A DNA stretch of 64,000 bases from Nocardioides_C sp963700955 (GTDB lineage Bacteria > Actinomycetota > Actinomycetes > Propionibacteriales > Nocardioidaceae): assembly GCA_963700955.1 (NCBI GenBank), contig CAVOZH010000010.1, forward strand, positions 112,240 through 176,239. Direction: 5' to 3'. A program made the position numbers and the translations under genes. Positions 8,294-19,908 of this stretch are shown here, piece by piece. Under the pieces are notes generated by a model. That model ran no database searches, was not told the DNA's origin, and saw only the letters and a program-made list of their open reading frames with translations. How positions within the stretch are numbered: the stretch's first letter is position 1; every line of letters starts with the position of its first letter.

Positions 8294-9111
8294 CGGCCCG
8301 CCTCCCCGAAGCGTGGCTTCTCCTTGGCCAGGAACGCGCGGACCCCCTCACGGAAGTCCGGAGCGCCGTACACCTTCTCGAGCCGCTCCACGTCGTCGGC
8401 GGGCGACACCTCGAGGGCGTCGGAGTGACGCAGCAGCTGCTCCTTGGTGGCCGCCAGCGTCATCGGCGAGGCCGCGGCGATCCCCTCGACCAGGCCGCGG
8501 AGCTCCTCGTCGAGGCCGTCGGCAGGTACGACGCCCATGACCGCTCCGACGGCGTACGCCCGGTCGGCGTCGACCAGACGCGAGGCGAGCAGCATCTCGC
8601 GGGTCAGCGACTCCCCGAAGACGCTCGCGCACCGGTAGACGATGAAGGCCGACAGCGCGTTGCCGAGGGTGCGGGCGATCGGGTAGCCGAAGCGTGAGCC
8701 CTCCGTGGCGATCCTCAGGTCGCAGTGCGTCGCCACGGCGAGCCCGCCACCCACGCAGATGCCCTCCACTGCGGCGACGGTGACCTGCGGCAGCTCCGCG
8801 ATGCCGCGCAGCACCCGGCCGACCCTCGCTTCGTACGCGACCCCTCCGGAGCCGTCGCCGAGTGAGGTGAACTCCGAGATCTCGTTGCCCGCGGCGAACG
8901 CCCTCCCGCCCGCACCGCGGAAGACCACGACCCGGACGTCGGGGCTCTGCCGGAGCTCGGCGCAGACCTCGAGCAGTCCCTCGTAGGTGCCGCTGGTGAA
9001 GGCGTTGTGCCGTTCCGGGCGGTTGAAGACGACCTCCACCGCGTGGTCGCCGCGCCGGACCAGCAAGGCCCCCTCGGCCAGGGCCTCCTCCGCCGACCGC
9101 TCCCGCGTCAC
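8290..9111 (-). CDS. Enoyl-CoA hydratase/isomerase (crotonase) family protein
   Basis: A 273-residue crotonase-fold protein. The acyl-CoA-binding segments 'RPERHNAFT' (near 31), the oxyanion-hole segment 'FAAGNEISEF' (near 72) and 'VEGICVGGGLA' (near 116) are present. At the position where classical hydratases carry the second glutamate ('xPExxLG') this protein reads 'GYPIARTLG'. Simple hydratase activity is therefore doubtful, and another crotonase reaction is possible. GTG start at 9111 overlaps the upstream aldo/keto reductase stop; its own stop overlaps the sirtuin start. Confidence 0.85.
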   Translation of the reverse strand: MTRERSAEEALAEGALLVRRGDHAVEVVFNRPERHNAFTSGTYEGLLEVCAELRQSPDVRVVVFRGAGGRAFAAGNEISEFTSLGDGSGGVAYEARVGRVLRGIAELPQVTVAAVEGICVGGGLAVATHCDLRIATEGSRFGYPIARTLGNALSAFIVYRCASVFGESLTREMLLASRLVDADRAYAVGAVMGVVPADGLDEELRGLVEGIAAASPMTLAATKEQLLRHSDALEVSPADDVERLEKVYGAPDFREGVRAFLAKEKPRFGEAGR

Positions 9112-10085
9112 CGGAAGCCCGCCACGGTCTGCGCGACGTAATGCTCCTCGAGCCGCGAGGTCTCCTCGTAGCTGAGCTCGAGGTCCAGCGCCGCCACTGC
9201 GTCCTCGAGGTGCTGCGGCTTTCGGGCGCCGACGATCGGCGCGGTCACGGCCGGCTGCTGCGCCACCCAGGCCAGTGCCACCTGTGCCCTGGGCACCCCG
9301 CGCTCCTCTGCGATCTCCCGGACCCGGTCTACGACCTGGCGGTCCGAGGCCGCGGAGTACAGCGTGCGCCCGAAATGGTCGGACTCGGCACGCTCGGTCG
9401 TCTCGTCCCAGTCACGGGTGAGCCGGCCGCGGGCGAGCGGGCTCCACGGCAGCACCGCGACGTCCTGGTCCTCGCACAGCGGCAGCATCTCCCGCTCCTC
9501 CTCGCGGTGGAGCAGGTTGTAGTGGTCCTGCATCGAGACGAACCGGGTCCACCCGTTGAGGTCGGCGGTGTAGAGCGCCTTGGCGAACTGCCAGGCGTAC
9601 ATCGACGAGGCGCCGATGTAGCGGGCCTTGCCGGCCTTCACCACGTCGTGAAGCGCCTCGAGGGTCTCCTCGATCGGCGTCTCGTAGTCCCAGCGATGGA
9701 TCTGGTAGAGGTCCACGTAGTCGGTGCCGAGCCTCGTGAGGCTGTTGTCGATCTCGGTCATGATCGCCTTGCGCGAGAGGCCCGCGCCGTTGGGCCTGTC
9801 GGGGTTCATCGCGCCGTGCACCTTGGTGGCGATGACCACCTCGTCGCGACGGGTGTACTCGTTCAGCGCCCGCCCCACGATCTCCTCGCTCGACCCGGCC
9901 GAGTAGACGTTCGCGGTGTCGAAGAAGTTGATGCCGAGCTCCACGGCCTGCCTGATCAGCGGCCGGCTCTCGCCCTCGGTGAGGGTCCAGGCGTGGTTGC
10001 CGCGGTCAGGCTCCCCGTACGTCATGCAGCCGAGACAGATCCGTGAGACGTCGAGGCCGGTGCGGCCGAGCTTCACATAGTCCAT
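9108..10085 (-). CDS. Aldo/keto reductase
   Basis: A 325-residue NADPH-dependent aldo/keto reductase with a TIM-barrel fold. Start is ATG at 10085 ('MDYVKLGRTGLDVS', the usual N terminus); the open frame runs further but without family similarity. Catalytic tetrad elements are visible as 'FDTANVYSAG', the lysine in 'ATKVHG' and the histidine in 'YQIHRWD'. The C-terminal cofactor segment 'VAQQPAVTAPIVGARKPQHLE' is intact. The overall pattern is like plant-auxin/YajO-type AKRs, with unknown physiological substrate. First gene of the AKR–crotonase–sirtuin operon and divergent from typA. Confidence 0.9.
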   Translation of the reverse strand: MDYVKLGRTGLDVSRICLGCMTYGEPDRGNHAWTLTEGESRPLIRQAVELGINFFDTANVYSAGSSEEIVGRALNEYTRRDEVVIATKVHGAMNPDRPNGAGLSRKAIMTEIDNSLTRLGTDYVDLYQIHRWDYETPIEETLEALHDVVKAGKARYIGASSMYAWQFAKALYTADLNGWTRFVSMQDHYNLLHREEEREMLPLCEDQDVAVLPWSPLARGRLTRDWDETTERAESDHFGRTLYSAASDRQVVDRVREIAEERGVPRAQVALAWVAQQPAVTAPIVGARKPQHLEDAVAALDLELSYEETSRLEEHYVAQTVAGFR

Positions 10086-10242
10086 GCCACCTGACAGTAC
10101 GACGGCCGCACGATTCGGCTGGAGCGGGTGCCGCCGGTAGACTGGAGTGTCTTTTCCCGCCACGACTCTCCGTGCGGCTCGCACCAGCGCCGGCACCTAC
10201 GACTCCGCGGGAACCCCGACCCGAAAGCAGATTCGCATCCGC

Positions 10243-12147
<1,905 letters not shown>

Positions 12148-12170
12148 CCCCGCTCGGCCCCCGGGCCCGA

Positions 12171-12246
12171 AGAACATGCAGTCATGCCGGCCGCGGTACG
12201 GCGTCAGGCGGGGATGTCCCTCTGGGCGCCGCCGAGTGCATGTTCT
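12171..12246. repeat. Inverted repeat overlapping the end of the AbiEi/DUF559 gene
   Basis: AGAACATGCA (12171–12180) and its exact complement TGCATGTTCT (12237–12246) enclose 56 bases that include the stop and last codons of the gene ending at 12204. The 12-mer AACATGCAGTCA (12173–12184) recurs at 13198–13209 on the other side of the same gene. The nature of the element is unknown. Confidence 0.6.
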
Positions 12247-13106
12247 ACGGGCTCGCGCCGGGAGGCCATGAGCAGACATCGCCGCACGTAGTCGGGCTGG
12301 AACATCACGTCCTCCCAGCTGAACCGCAGCACGAGCCAGCCATCGAGGGCGAGCGCGTTGTAACGATGGCAGTCCGCGTGGAGCGCCTTCCGCTTGCCGT
12401 GCCACTCGAACGAGTCAGCCTCTGCGGCCACCCGGCGATACTCGTCGACCAGGTCCGGGCGGACCGAGAACCCCTCGCCCGAGATCACGACCTGCGGCTC
12501 CAGGGCGAGCTCCGGGATGTCGAGCCCGATCGCCCGCAGCACGGACTCGAAAGGGTTGGCCGCACGCGGATCGGCAGCAAGGGCGACGCGAAGGCAGCGT
12601 TCGCGGAAGCGATCGGGCATCCGGCCGGCCAGCTCGATGAGCCATGACCTCGTCACGTTGCCGTGCCTCATCGCCGAATCCGCGATGGCGAGCGCCTCGT
12701 CGAACGGCAGGTGCTTGGCGCAGTCCACGACCGTCCGGCCGTACGAGGTGACACGCCCGCTCAGAACCTCCGGGGGAGCGAGGTGCGCCCACTTGACGGC
12801 CACCCCCTCTCGCCGTTCAGGTGCAACCCGGCGATTGCGAGGCACGGTCACCGTGGGTAGTGCCGGTGGATGTTTGACCTCCCACCCGTGGACCTGGGCA
12901 GCACTCACATGAGACACCACACCGCTCAGCCGACTGGCGGCTCTGAGGGCCTCCGACGCGGAGGGAAGCGAGTAACGTCCACGGGCGTCCCGGACGATGG
13001 CGCCGGTAGCCACGGCTTTCCGGATCTGTCTTCGTGACGCGAAGCGCCTGAGCGTCTTCGTGTCTGCAATCCCGCCGAGCCTGACGAGCGCCTCTTCCGG
13101 TCTCAC
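12204..13106 (-). CDS. AbiEi-like / DUF559-type protein (orphan)
   Basis: A 300-residue protein of an architecture common in actinobacteria. The N-terminal ~80 residues resemble a winged helix of AbiEi-type antitoxins ('GGIADTKTLRRF', 'AVATGAIVRDARGRYSLP'). The C-terminal ~90 residues resemble the DUF559/Vsr-like nuclease fold, with 'VRPDLVDEYRRVAAEADSFEWH', 'YNALALDGWLVLRFSWEDV' and 'RRC'. No toxin or methylase gene lies next to it, so calling it an antitoxin would go too far. It is flanked on both sides by AACATGCAGTCA/TGCATGTTCT repeats. Function is not known; a mobile or selfish unit is possible. Confidence 0.65.
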   Translation of the reverse strand: MRPEEALVRLGGIADTKTLRRFASRRQIRKAVATGAIVRDARGRYSLPSASEALRAASRLSGVVSHVSAAQVHGWEVKHPPALPTVTVPRNRRVAPERREGVAVKWAHLAPPEVLSGRVTSYGRTVVDCAKHLPFDEALAIADSAMRHGNVTRSWLIELAGRMPDRFRERCLRVALAADPRAANPFESVLRAIGLDIPELALEPQVVISGEGFSVRPDLVDEYRRVAAEADSFEWHGKRKALHADCHRYNALALDGWLVLRFSWEDVMFQPDYVRRCLLMASRREPVEHALGGAQRDIPA

Positions 13107-13170
13107 CCCAGAGAGGTTGCCGGGCCGCGATCACCTCCGCATCCCGTTGTCCACAGGGCCTGGGACTGCA

Positions 13171-13271
13171 GAACATCCAGTCATCCCGGGACCGCGAAAC
13201 ATGCAGTCACCGCCCCCGCCGTACGCCGACGAGCGTGATCCAGGCCCGAGACGGCCGAGAGTGCATGTTCT
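13171..13271. repeat. Second copy of the AACATGCA…TGCATGTTCT inverted repeat
   Basis: GAAACATGCA (13196–13205) and TGCATGTTCT (13262–13271) repeat the inverted-repeat ends seen at 12171–12246, with one mismatch in the left arm. A further degenerate arm, GAACATCCAGTCAT, lies at 13171–13184. Only the 12-mer AACATGCAGTCA and the end sequences are shared; the interiors of the two elements differ. With the first copy they bracket the AbiEi/DUF559 gene. Confidence 0.55.
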
Positions 13272-13302
13272 GAGGGCGCGCCGGCTGGGCCAAGCGCCGC
13301 AA

Positions 13303-13337
13303 CGGATAGGTAGTTGTACCTATCCGGATCCAGGTAC
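13303..13337. promoter_or_regulatory. Two overlapping palindromes upstream of the YiaA/B gene
   Basis: CGGATAGGTA–GTTG–TACCTATCCG (13303–13326) is a perfect 10-bp-arm hairpin. It shares 11 bases with GTACCT–N10–AGGTAC (13316–13337), so the two structures exclude one another in RNA. They lie 45–80 bases before the ATG at 13382. This may be an operator pair or an attenuator-like leader; no assignment is possible from sequence alone. Confidence 0.45.
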
Positions 13338-13381
13338 TCGTCCGGATCTGCGACGGCGCCCGGTCCGGGACAGTGAGAGGC

Positions 13382-13669
13382 ATGAACACTCCAGCGATCT
13401 CCAAGACCACGTCGGCGTTCTACATCCAGGCCGGCCTCTCCTTCGCCGTCGCGGTCGGCGCCGTGATCCTCGGCGTCGTGTACCTGCCGGTCGACCCGTG
13501 GATGCGAGCCTTCCTGGCCCTCGGCAGCCTGTTCCTCGTCACGTCGTCGTTCACCCTGGCCAAGTGCGTTCGCGACGCCCAGGAGAGCAGCCAGATCGTG
13601 ACCCGGCTCGACCAGGCGCGGGTGGACAAGATCCTCGCCGACCACGACCCGTTCCAGCTGCAGTCCTGA
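13382..13669 (+). CDS. YiaA/YiaB family two-helix membrane protein
   Basis: A 95-residue inner-membrane protein matching the YiaAB two-helix domain. It has 'FYIQAGLSFAVAVGAVILG' (about residues 13–31), the short loop 'VYLPVDPWMRAF', a second helix 'LGSLFLVTSSFTLAKCVRD', and a short cytoplasmic tail. ATG at 13382 is preceded by GTGAGAGGC, a fair SD. The function of the family is unknown. It stands alone; a structured leader lies upstream. Confidence 0.8.
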   Translation: MNTPAISKTTSAFYIQAGLSFAVAVGAVILGVVYLPVDPWMRAFLALGSLFLVTSSFTLAKCVRDAQESSQIVTRLDQARVDKILADHDPFQLQS

Positions 13670-13715
13670 CCCGGCTGCGCAGACGGGTCACGCTGTCTCG
13701 TCGGCGTCTCGTCGG

Positions 13716-14648
13716 CTACGAGGCCAGCAGCTTCGCGAACATCGTGCACGCCTCGTCGATCGCCGCCTGCGCCCCGGGCGAGAAGGTGCCCATGTCGAAG
13801 AAGCCGTGGATCATCCCGTCGAAGCGGCGTACGTCGACCCGCACCCCGGCCTGGGAGAGGGCGGCGGCGTAGGCCTCGCCCTCGTCGCGCAGCGGGTCGT
13901 ACTCGGCGGTGACGACCACCGCGGGCGGGAGACCGGAGAGGTCGGTCGCACGCAGCGGCGACAGGCGGGGGTCCTCGTGCGCGGCGGCCTCGTCGGCGTA
14001 GTGCTCCATGAACCACAGCATCGTGGGCAGGTCGAGGAAGTACCCCTCGGCGTTCTCGGTCCGCGAGGCGTAGTCGCCGGTCACGTCGGTGGCCGGGTAC
14101 ACGAGTAGCTGCCCCGCCAGGGCCGGGCCTCCCGAGTCGCGCAGCTGCTGCGCGACGACCGCGGCGAGGTTGCCGCCCGCACTGTCGCCCGCAACCGCCA
14201 GTCGCGGGTCGCCACCGAAGTCGGCCAACCGCTCACCGACCCATCGCGTGGCCGCGACGGCGTCCTCCACCGCAGCGGGGAAAGGCGCCTCGGGCGCGAG
14301 CCGGTAGTCGACGGACACCACGACGGCGGTGCAGTCCCGGCAGATGCTGCGGGCCATGTTGTCGTGGGTGTCGAGGTCGCCGATCACCCAGCCGCCGCCG
14401 TGGAACAGCACGACCGTCGGCACCGGCCCCTCCTCCGAGGGCCGGTAGACCCGCGCTGCCAGCTCGCCGGCCGGACCGGGGATGGTCGTGTCCTCGACGC
14501 TCCCGACCGGCACCACCTGCTCGGGCTGCCGGCCGCCGACGGTGAGCTGGCGGAACGCCTCACGCGCGGCCTCGGGAGAACCCTCGGACATCGGCGGGAC
14601 GGTCGCGAGCAGCTCGAGCAGGGGCGCGATGTGGGGGTCGACGGGCAT
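13716..14648 (-). CDS. Alpha/beta-hydrolase, hormone-sensitive lipase-like esterase
   Basis: A 310-residue carboxylesterase of the HSL/bacterial family IV type. 'FHGGGWVIGD' near residue 80 supplies the oxyanion hole. 'GDSAGGN' near 153 holds the nucleophilic serine, the aspartate lies in 'AEYDPLRDEG', and the histidine in 'MIHGFF' near 281. It hydrolyses short acyl esters; the physiological substrate is unknown. No signal peptide is evident, so cytosolic. It is divergent from the flavin-type gene at 14854 and convergent with the YiaA/B gene. Confidence 0.9.
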   Translation of the reverse strand: MPVDPHIAPLLELLATVPPMSEGSPEAAREAFRQLTVGGRQPEQVVPVGSVEDTTIPGPAGELAARVYRPSEEGPVPTVVLFHGGGWVIGDLDTHDNMARSICRDCTAVVVSVDYRLAPEAPFPAAVEDAVAATRWVGERLADFGGDPRLAVAGDSAGGNLAAVVAQQLRDSGGPALAGQLLVYPATDVTGDYASRTENAEGYFLDLPTMLWFMEHYADEAAAHEDPRLSPLRATDLSGLPPAVVVTAEYDPLRDEGEAYAAALSQAGVRVDVRRFDGMIHGFFDMGTFSPGAQAAIDEACTMFAKLLAS

Positions 14649-14853
14649 TCGGGGGTCTCCTCGGGATCAGAGGGATCGCGGCCCGGAGAGCGGCGCGACA
14701 GTCACGCGGCGGAGCCTACTCGCCGGTACGTATGAAGGGTCCGCGGCCGCCGCCACGCACCTGACCACTGTCCGGCCCAGGCGGGCCTTTCGCCCCATCC
14801 CGGGTGCAGTCGGGCCGACCCATGCTGGAGGTGCGGGCTACCTGGGAGGGGTC

Positions 14854-15255
14854 ATGACCATGGGCAAGCTTCATGAGTTGACCGTCGATGAGTGCGTCGA
14901 GCTCATGAGCGCGCACACCGTCGGCCGGGCCGCGATCTGCACGCCTACCGGTCCCCATGTCGTTCCGGTCAACTACGCCGTCGACGGGGACTCGGTGGTG
15001 TTCCGCACCGCCCCCTACAGCGTGCTCGGCACCTACGGCTGGTCCGGCGAGATCGCCTTCGAGGTGGACCAGATCGACCTCGAGCACCACGAAGGGTGGA
15101 GCGTCGTCGCGGTGGGCCGAGGAGCGCTGGTCGAGGACGTCGAGGAGATCGAGGAGATCCGATGGGCGCACGACCCCACGCCGTGGGCCGACGGCGCACG
15201 CCCGATGTACGTGAGGCTGGACTGGCGCGAGGTCACGGGTCGCCGCATAGCCTGA
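14854..15255 (+). CDS. Pyridoxamine 5'-phosphate oxidase-like (split-barrel flavin/F420-binding) protein
   Basis: A 133-residue single-domain split-barrel protein. I chose ATG at 14854, after GGGAGGGGTC, as the start; the open frame to 14482 is antisense to the esterase and not protein-like. The motifs 'VGRAAICTPTGPHVVPVNYAV' and 'VVAVGRGALVED' match small PPOX/nitroimidazole-resistance-like proteins of actinobacteria, which bind FMN, heme or F420. The specific cofactor and reaction cannot be told. Convergent with the acyl-CoA dehydrogenase operon. Confidence 0.8.
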   Translation: MTMGKLHELTVDECVELMSAHTVGRAAICTPTGPHVVPVNYAVDGDSVVFRTAPYSVLGTYGWSGEIAFEVDQIDLEHHEGWSVVAVGRGALVEDVEEIEEIRWAHDPTPWADGARPMYVRLDWREVTGRRIA

Positions 15256-15379
15256 GCGCATGAGTCGCCGTCGACTGAGGTCCTCCCGCTCGGCGCGAGC
15301 CGGCGCAGCAAGTCCGTTGCGCTCTGCTGCGTGGTGCAGCCCTGTACGGCGACCAGGGATGCGTTTCGCAGACAAGCAG

Positions 15380-16483
15380 TCAGGCGGGTAGGTCGACGAG
15401 CTCGCCGAGCCGCGCCCGATGCGCCGCCGGAGTGCCGAGGGCGACCTGGTCGGCCTTGGCGCGCTTGAGGTACAGGTGGGCCGGGTGCTCCCAGGTCATC
15501 CCGATGCCTCCGTGGAGCTGGACGCACTCCTCGGCAGCCTTCACCGCCACCTCGGAACAGTAGGCCTGCGCGACAGAGGAGGCGATCTCCTGGTCCGGGT
15601 CGCCCTCGGCCACGGTGGCCGCGGCGTAGCGGGCTGCGGCACGAGCCTGCTCGACCAGCGTGTAGAGGTCCGCGAGGCGGTGCTTCACCGCCTGGAACCC
15701 ACCCACGACACGGCCGAACTGGCGCCGCTCCTTGAGGTACGCCACGCTCGTCTCGAGGCACCACTGCGCGACGCCGAGCTGCTCCGAAGCCATGAGTGCG
15801 GCGCCCAGCACCAGCGCGCGCCGAACTGCGGCATCACCGGCGTCCGCGGGCACCACAGCCTGCGACGACGCGCCGTCGAAGGACACGTCGGCGAGCTGAC
15901 GGGTCATGTCGAGCGACGTCACCGGCACGACCCGGGCCGACGCGGCGTCGACCGCGCGCACCTCGATGCCCGAGCCACCGCCCGGGTCTGCCACCGGGAC
16001 CAGCAGCACGTCCGCCTCCAGGGCACCTGCGACCGAGGTGACCCGGCCTGTCAGCGCATCGCCTGACGCGGTGACGGTCGGAGCGAATGCCATCGCGCTC
16101 GCCGCGAACGGCACCGCCAGGGCCGCCGTACGCTCCCCCGCCGCCAGCGCTCCGAGCAGCTCCGGCGAACCGGCACCGAGCACCGCCGTCGCCACAACCG
16201 AGCTGGTCAGGAACGGCGCCGGCGCCGCGAACCGGCCGAGCTCCTCGAGGACGACCGCAGCCTCACGAGCCGTGGCGCCCGCACCCCCCAAGGACTCGGG
16301 CACCAGCAGGCCCGCGAGCCCGAGCTCCACGGCGACCGACCGCCACAGCGGGGCGACGACCGAGCGGTCGCCGTCGTACAGCGCGATCACCGCGTCAGCA
16401 GGACATCGGGAGGAGAGCAGGTCGCGCACCGACGAGCGGAGGGAGTCCTCGACGTCGGAGTAGAGGAGGTTCAGGTCGCTCAT
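15380..16483 (-). CDS. Acyl-CoA dehydrogenase subunit, beta-type (FadE)
   Basis: A 367-residue acyl-CoA dehydrogenase-fold protein starting at ATG 16483, which overlaps the preceding dehydrogenase stop. It is shorter and more divergent than its neighbour. It keeps the FAD-side segments 'RRQFGRVVGGFQAVKHRLAD' and 'CVQLHGGIGMTWEHPAHLYLKRA' but has no obvious catalytic glutamate in the usual C-terminal position. Adjacent unlike FadE pairs in actinobacteria (for example those for steroid side chains) form alpha2beta2 heterotetramers. I infer the same arrangement here with the gene at 16480. Last gene of the operon running from 21447. Confidence 0.85.
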   Translation of the reverse strand: MSDLNLLYSDVEDSLRSSVRDLLSSRCPADAVIALYDGDRSVVAPLWRSVAVELGLAGLLVPESLGGAGATAREAAVVLEELGRFAAPAPFLTSSVVATAVLGAGSPELLGALAAGERTAALAVPFAASAMAFAPTVTASGDALTGRVTSVAGALEADVLLVPVADPGGGSGIEVRAVDAASARVVPVTSLDMTRQLADVSFDGASSQAVVPADAGDAAVRRALVLGAALMASEQLGVAQWCLETSVAYLKERRQFGRVVGGFQAVKHRLADLYTLVEQARAAARYAAATVAEGDPDQEIASSVAQAYCSEVAVKAAEECVQLHGGIGMTWEHPAHLYLKRAKADQVALGTPAAHRARLGELVDLPA

Positions 16484-17669
16484 CGCGGGATGTCCTTCCA
16501 GGGGATGTCCTTGTCGACGCGCGGCTCGGTCGGCAGGCCGAGGACCCGCTCCGCGACGATGTTGCGCAGGATCTCGGAGGTGCCGCCCTCGATGGAGTTG
16601 CCCTTCGCGCGGAGGTACCGGTAGCCGGCGTCGCGGCCGGTGAAGTCGACCTGCTCCGGCCGGGTCATCGTCCAGTCGGTGTAGCGCAGCCCGTCCTCGC
16701 CGAGGAGCTCGACCTCGAGGCCGCTGAGGTCCTGGGCGAGCCGGGCGAAGGTCAGCTTCATCGCGGACCCCTCGGGGCCCGGGGCACCGACCGCGAGCTT
16801 CTGCCGCAGGCGCATGCCGGTCAGCCGGAACACCTCCGCCTCGACCCAGCCGGACATCAGCCGGTCGTGCATCCCTGGCGACCGCAGCTCCGGGCGTGAA
16901 CGCCAGGTCGAGGCGACCTTGCCGACCATCCCGCTCTCGCGCGGGGCGGCATGCCCGCCGATCGCCACGCGCTCGTTCATCAGCGTGGCGTTCGCGACCT
17001 TCCAGCCCTCGCCGACCGCACCGAGCCGGTGTGCGTCGGGGATGCGTACGTCCGAGAGGAAGACCTCGTTGAACTCCGCCTCGCCGGTGAGCTGGCGCAA
17101 GGGGCGTACGTCGACCCCGGGGTCGGTCATGTCGGCCAGGAAGTAGGTGAGGCCGGCGTGCTTCGGCGCCTCCGGGTCGGTGCGCGCCACGAGGATCGCC
17201 CGCTGTGCCTTGTGGGCGCTCGACGTCCACACCTTCTGCCCGTTGACGACCCACTCGTCGCCGTCGCGCACCGCCCGCGTCGCGAGCGCGGCGAGGTCGG
17301 ACCCTGCGCCGGGCTCGCTGAACAGCTGGCACCACACCTCCTCGCCGGTCCACAACGGGCGGAGGAGCTCCTGCTTCTGCTCCGGGGTGCCGAAGGCCAG
17401 GATCGTGGGTGCGGCCATGCCGAGGCCGATCCCGATCTTGCGCGGCTCGTTGTCGGGTGCCCCGGCCTCGGCGAGCAGCTGCTCGACGTACTGCTGGAAG
17501 CCACGCGCGAGGCCGAGCCCGCCGAGCCCTTCGGGGAAGTGCACCCAGGCCAGACCCGCGTCGAACCGCGCGCGCAGGAAGTCGAGCCGGTCGGTGGAGG
17601 CCGGAGGGTACGACGAGAGCAGCTTCTCGACCCGGGCCGCGAGGTCGCGGCGGGTGTCCTCAGGCGAGG

Positions 17670-17673
<4 letters not shown>
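16480..17673 (-). CDS. Acyl-CoA dehydrogenase, alpha-type (FadE)
   Basis: A 397-residue FAD-dependent acyl-CoA dehydrogenase for alpha,beta-desaturation of an acyl-CoA. GTG start at 17673 overlaps the upstream stop (GTGA), and its own stop overlaps the next start (ATGA). Visible motifs are 'QLFSEPGAGSDLAAL' (FAD/substrate), 'VNGQKVWTSSAH' and 'SIEGGTSEILRNIVAERVLGLP' near the C terminus. The tight coupling to the next, more degenerate dehydrogenase suggests one heteromeric enzyme. Electrons would go to ETF, not encoded in this window. Confidence 0.9.
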
Positions 17674-18890
<1,217 letters not shown>

Positions 18891-18891
18891 G

Positions 18892-19908
18892 TCAGTTCTC
18901 CTTCAGCGAGGTGATGCCTGCGTTGATCAGGGGCTCGACGGCGGCACCGACGGAGTCGAACCCCTCGCCCACGGTCTGCCCCTGGGTGTAGCGGAAGTGG
19001 ATGCCCTCCAAGATCACGGCGAGCTTGAACGCGGCGAGCCCGAGGTAGAAGCCCATGGCCGACAGGTCACGGCCGCTCCGCTCGGCGTACAGCTCGATCG
19101 TCTCGTCCTCGCCGACGTACCCGGGAGCCGTCGACGCGTCGGCCACGGCCGTGTTGAGCGCCGCGAAACGGTGGTAGACCACCATGAGGGCCACGTCGGT
19201 GACCGGGTCGCCGAGGGTCGCCATCTCCCAGTCGATCACCGCCGCGACCCGGTCGTCCTCGTCCACCAGCAGGTTGTCGAGGCGGTAGTCGCCGTGCACG
19301 ATCGCCGGCGCCTGCTCGGCGGGGATGTTCTCGGCGAGCAGGGCGTGCAGCTCGTCGGCCCCGGCCAGGTCGCGGCTTCGCGAGGCGTCGAGCTGCTTCT
19401 TCCAGCGGCGGACCTGCCGCTCGAGGAACCCCTCGGGCCGGCCGAAGTCGGCGAGCCCCACGGCCGCCGGGTCGACGGCGTGCAAGGTGGCGAGGGTCTC
19501 GACCGTTCGACGCGAGATGGCGCGCGTGCGCTCGCGGCCGAGTGCCCCCAGCTCGGTCGCCTTGCGGTACGGCCTCCCGTGCACGCGCTCCATGACGTAG
19601 AACCTCGCCCCGATCACGGACTCGTCGTCGCACAGCGCGTAGGTCCGAGGGACCGGGACGTCGGTGTCGCGCAGCGCGGTCATCACGCGGTGCTCCCGCG
19701 TCATGTCGTGGGCGGTGGCCAGCACATGACCGAGCGGCGGACGGCGCACCACCCACTCGCGCCGGCCGTCGCCGACGACGTAGGTCAGGTTCGACTTGCC
19801 GCCGGCCACGAGCGCGCCGGTCAGCGGGCCGGTGACCTCGCCGGGGCACGCGCTCTCGAAGTACGAGCGGAACCGGTCGAGGTCCAGCCCGGGCAGCTCC
19901 GCGTTCAC
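18892..19908 (-). CDS. APH-fold phosphotransferase (ACAD10/11 kinase-domain / LvaA-like)
   Basis: A 338-residue kinase of the aminoglycoside-phosphotransferase fold. GTG start at 19908 overlaps the upstream SDR stop. N-terminal nucleotide-binding features are 'GGKSNLTYVV' and 'EWVVRRPPLGHVL'. The catalytic loop 'VHGDYRLDNLLVDEDD' and the metal-binding 'VIDWEMATLGDP' are intact, so it should be active. Orthology to the kinase half of ACAD10/11 is suggested by 'HDMTREHRVMTAL' and by the adjacent ACAD gene. Expected substrate: a 4-hydroxyacyl-CoA. Antibiotic resistance is unlikely given the context. Confidence 0.85.
   Translation of the reverse strand: MNAELPGLDLDRFRSYFESACPGEVTGPLTGALVAGGKSNLTYVVGDGRREWVVRRPPLGHVLATAHDMTREHRVMTALRDTDVPVPRTYALCDDESVIGARFYVMERVHGRPYRKATELGALGRERTRAISRRTVETLATLHAVDPAAVGLADFGRPEGFLERQVRRWKKQLDASRSRDLAGADELHALLAENIPAEQAPAIVHGDYRLDNLLVDEDDRVAAVIDWEMATLGDPVTDVALMVVYHRFAALNTAVADASTAPGYVGEDETIELYAERSGRDLSAMGFYLGLAAFKLAVILEGIHFRYTQGQTVGEGFDSVGAAVEPLINAGITSLKEN

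Noticed and set aside
12204..13106. Type IV toxin–antitoxin system (AbiEi antitoxin)
   Set aside because: No AbiEii-like nucleotidyltransferase toxin is adjacent, and the C-terminal part is DUF559/Vsr-like; only the winged-helix resemblance remains.
18892..19908. Aminoglycoside resistance gene
   Set aside because: APH fold only. The operon with acyl-CoA dehydrogenases and the ACAD10/11-type pairing point to acyl-CoA metabolism.
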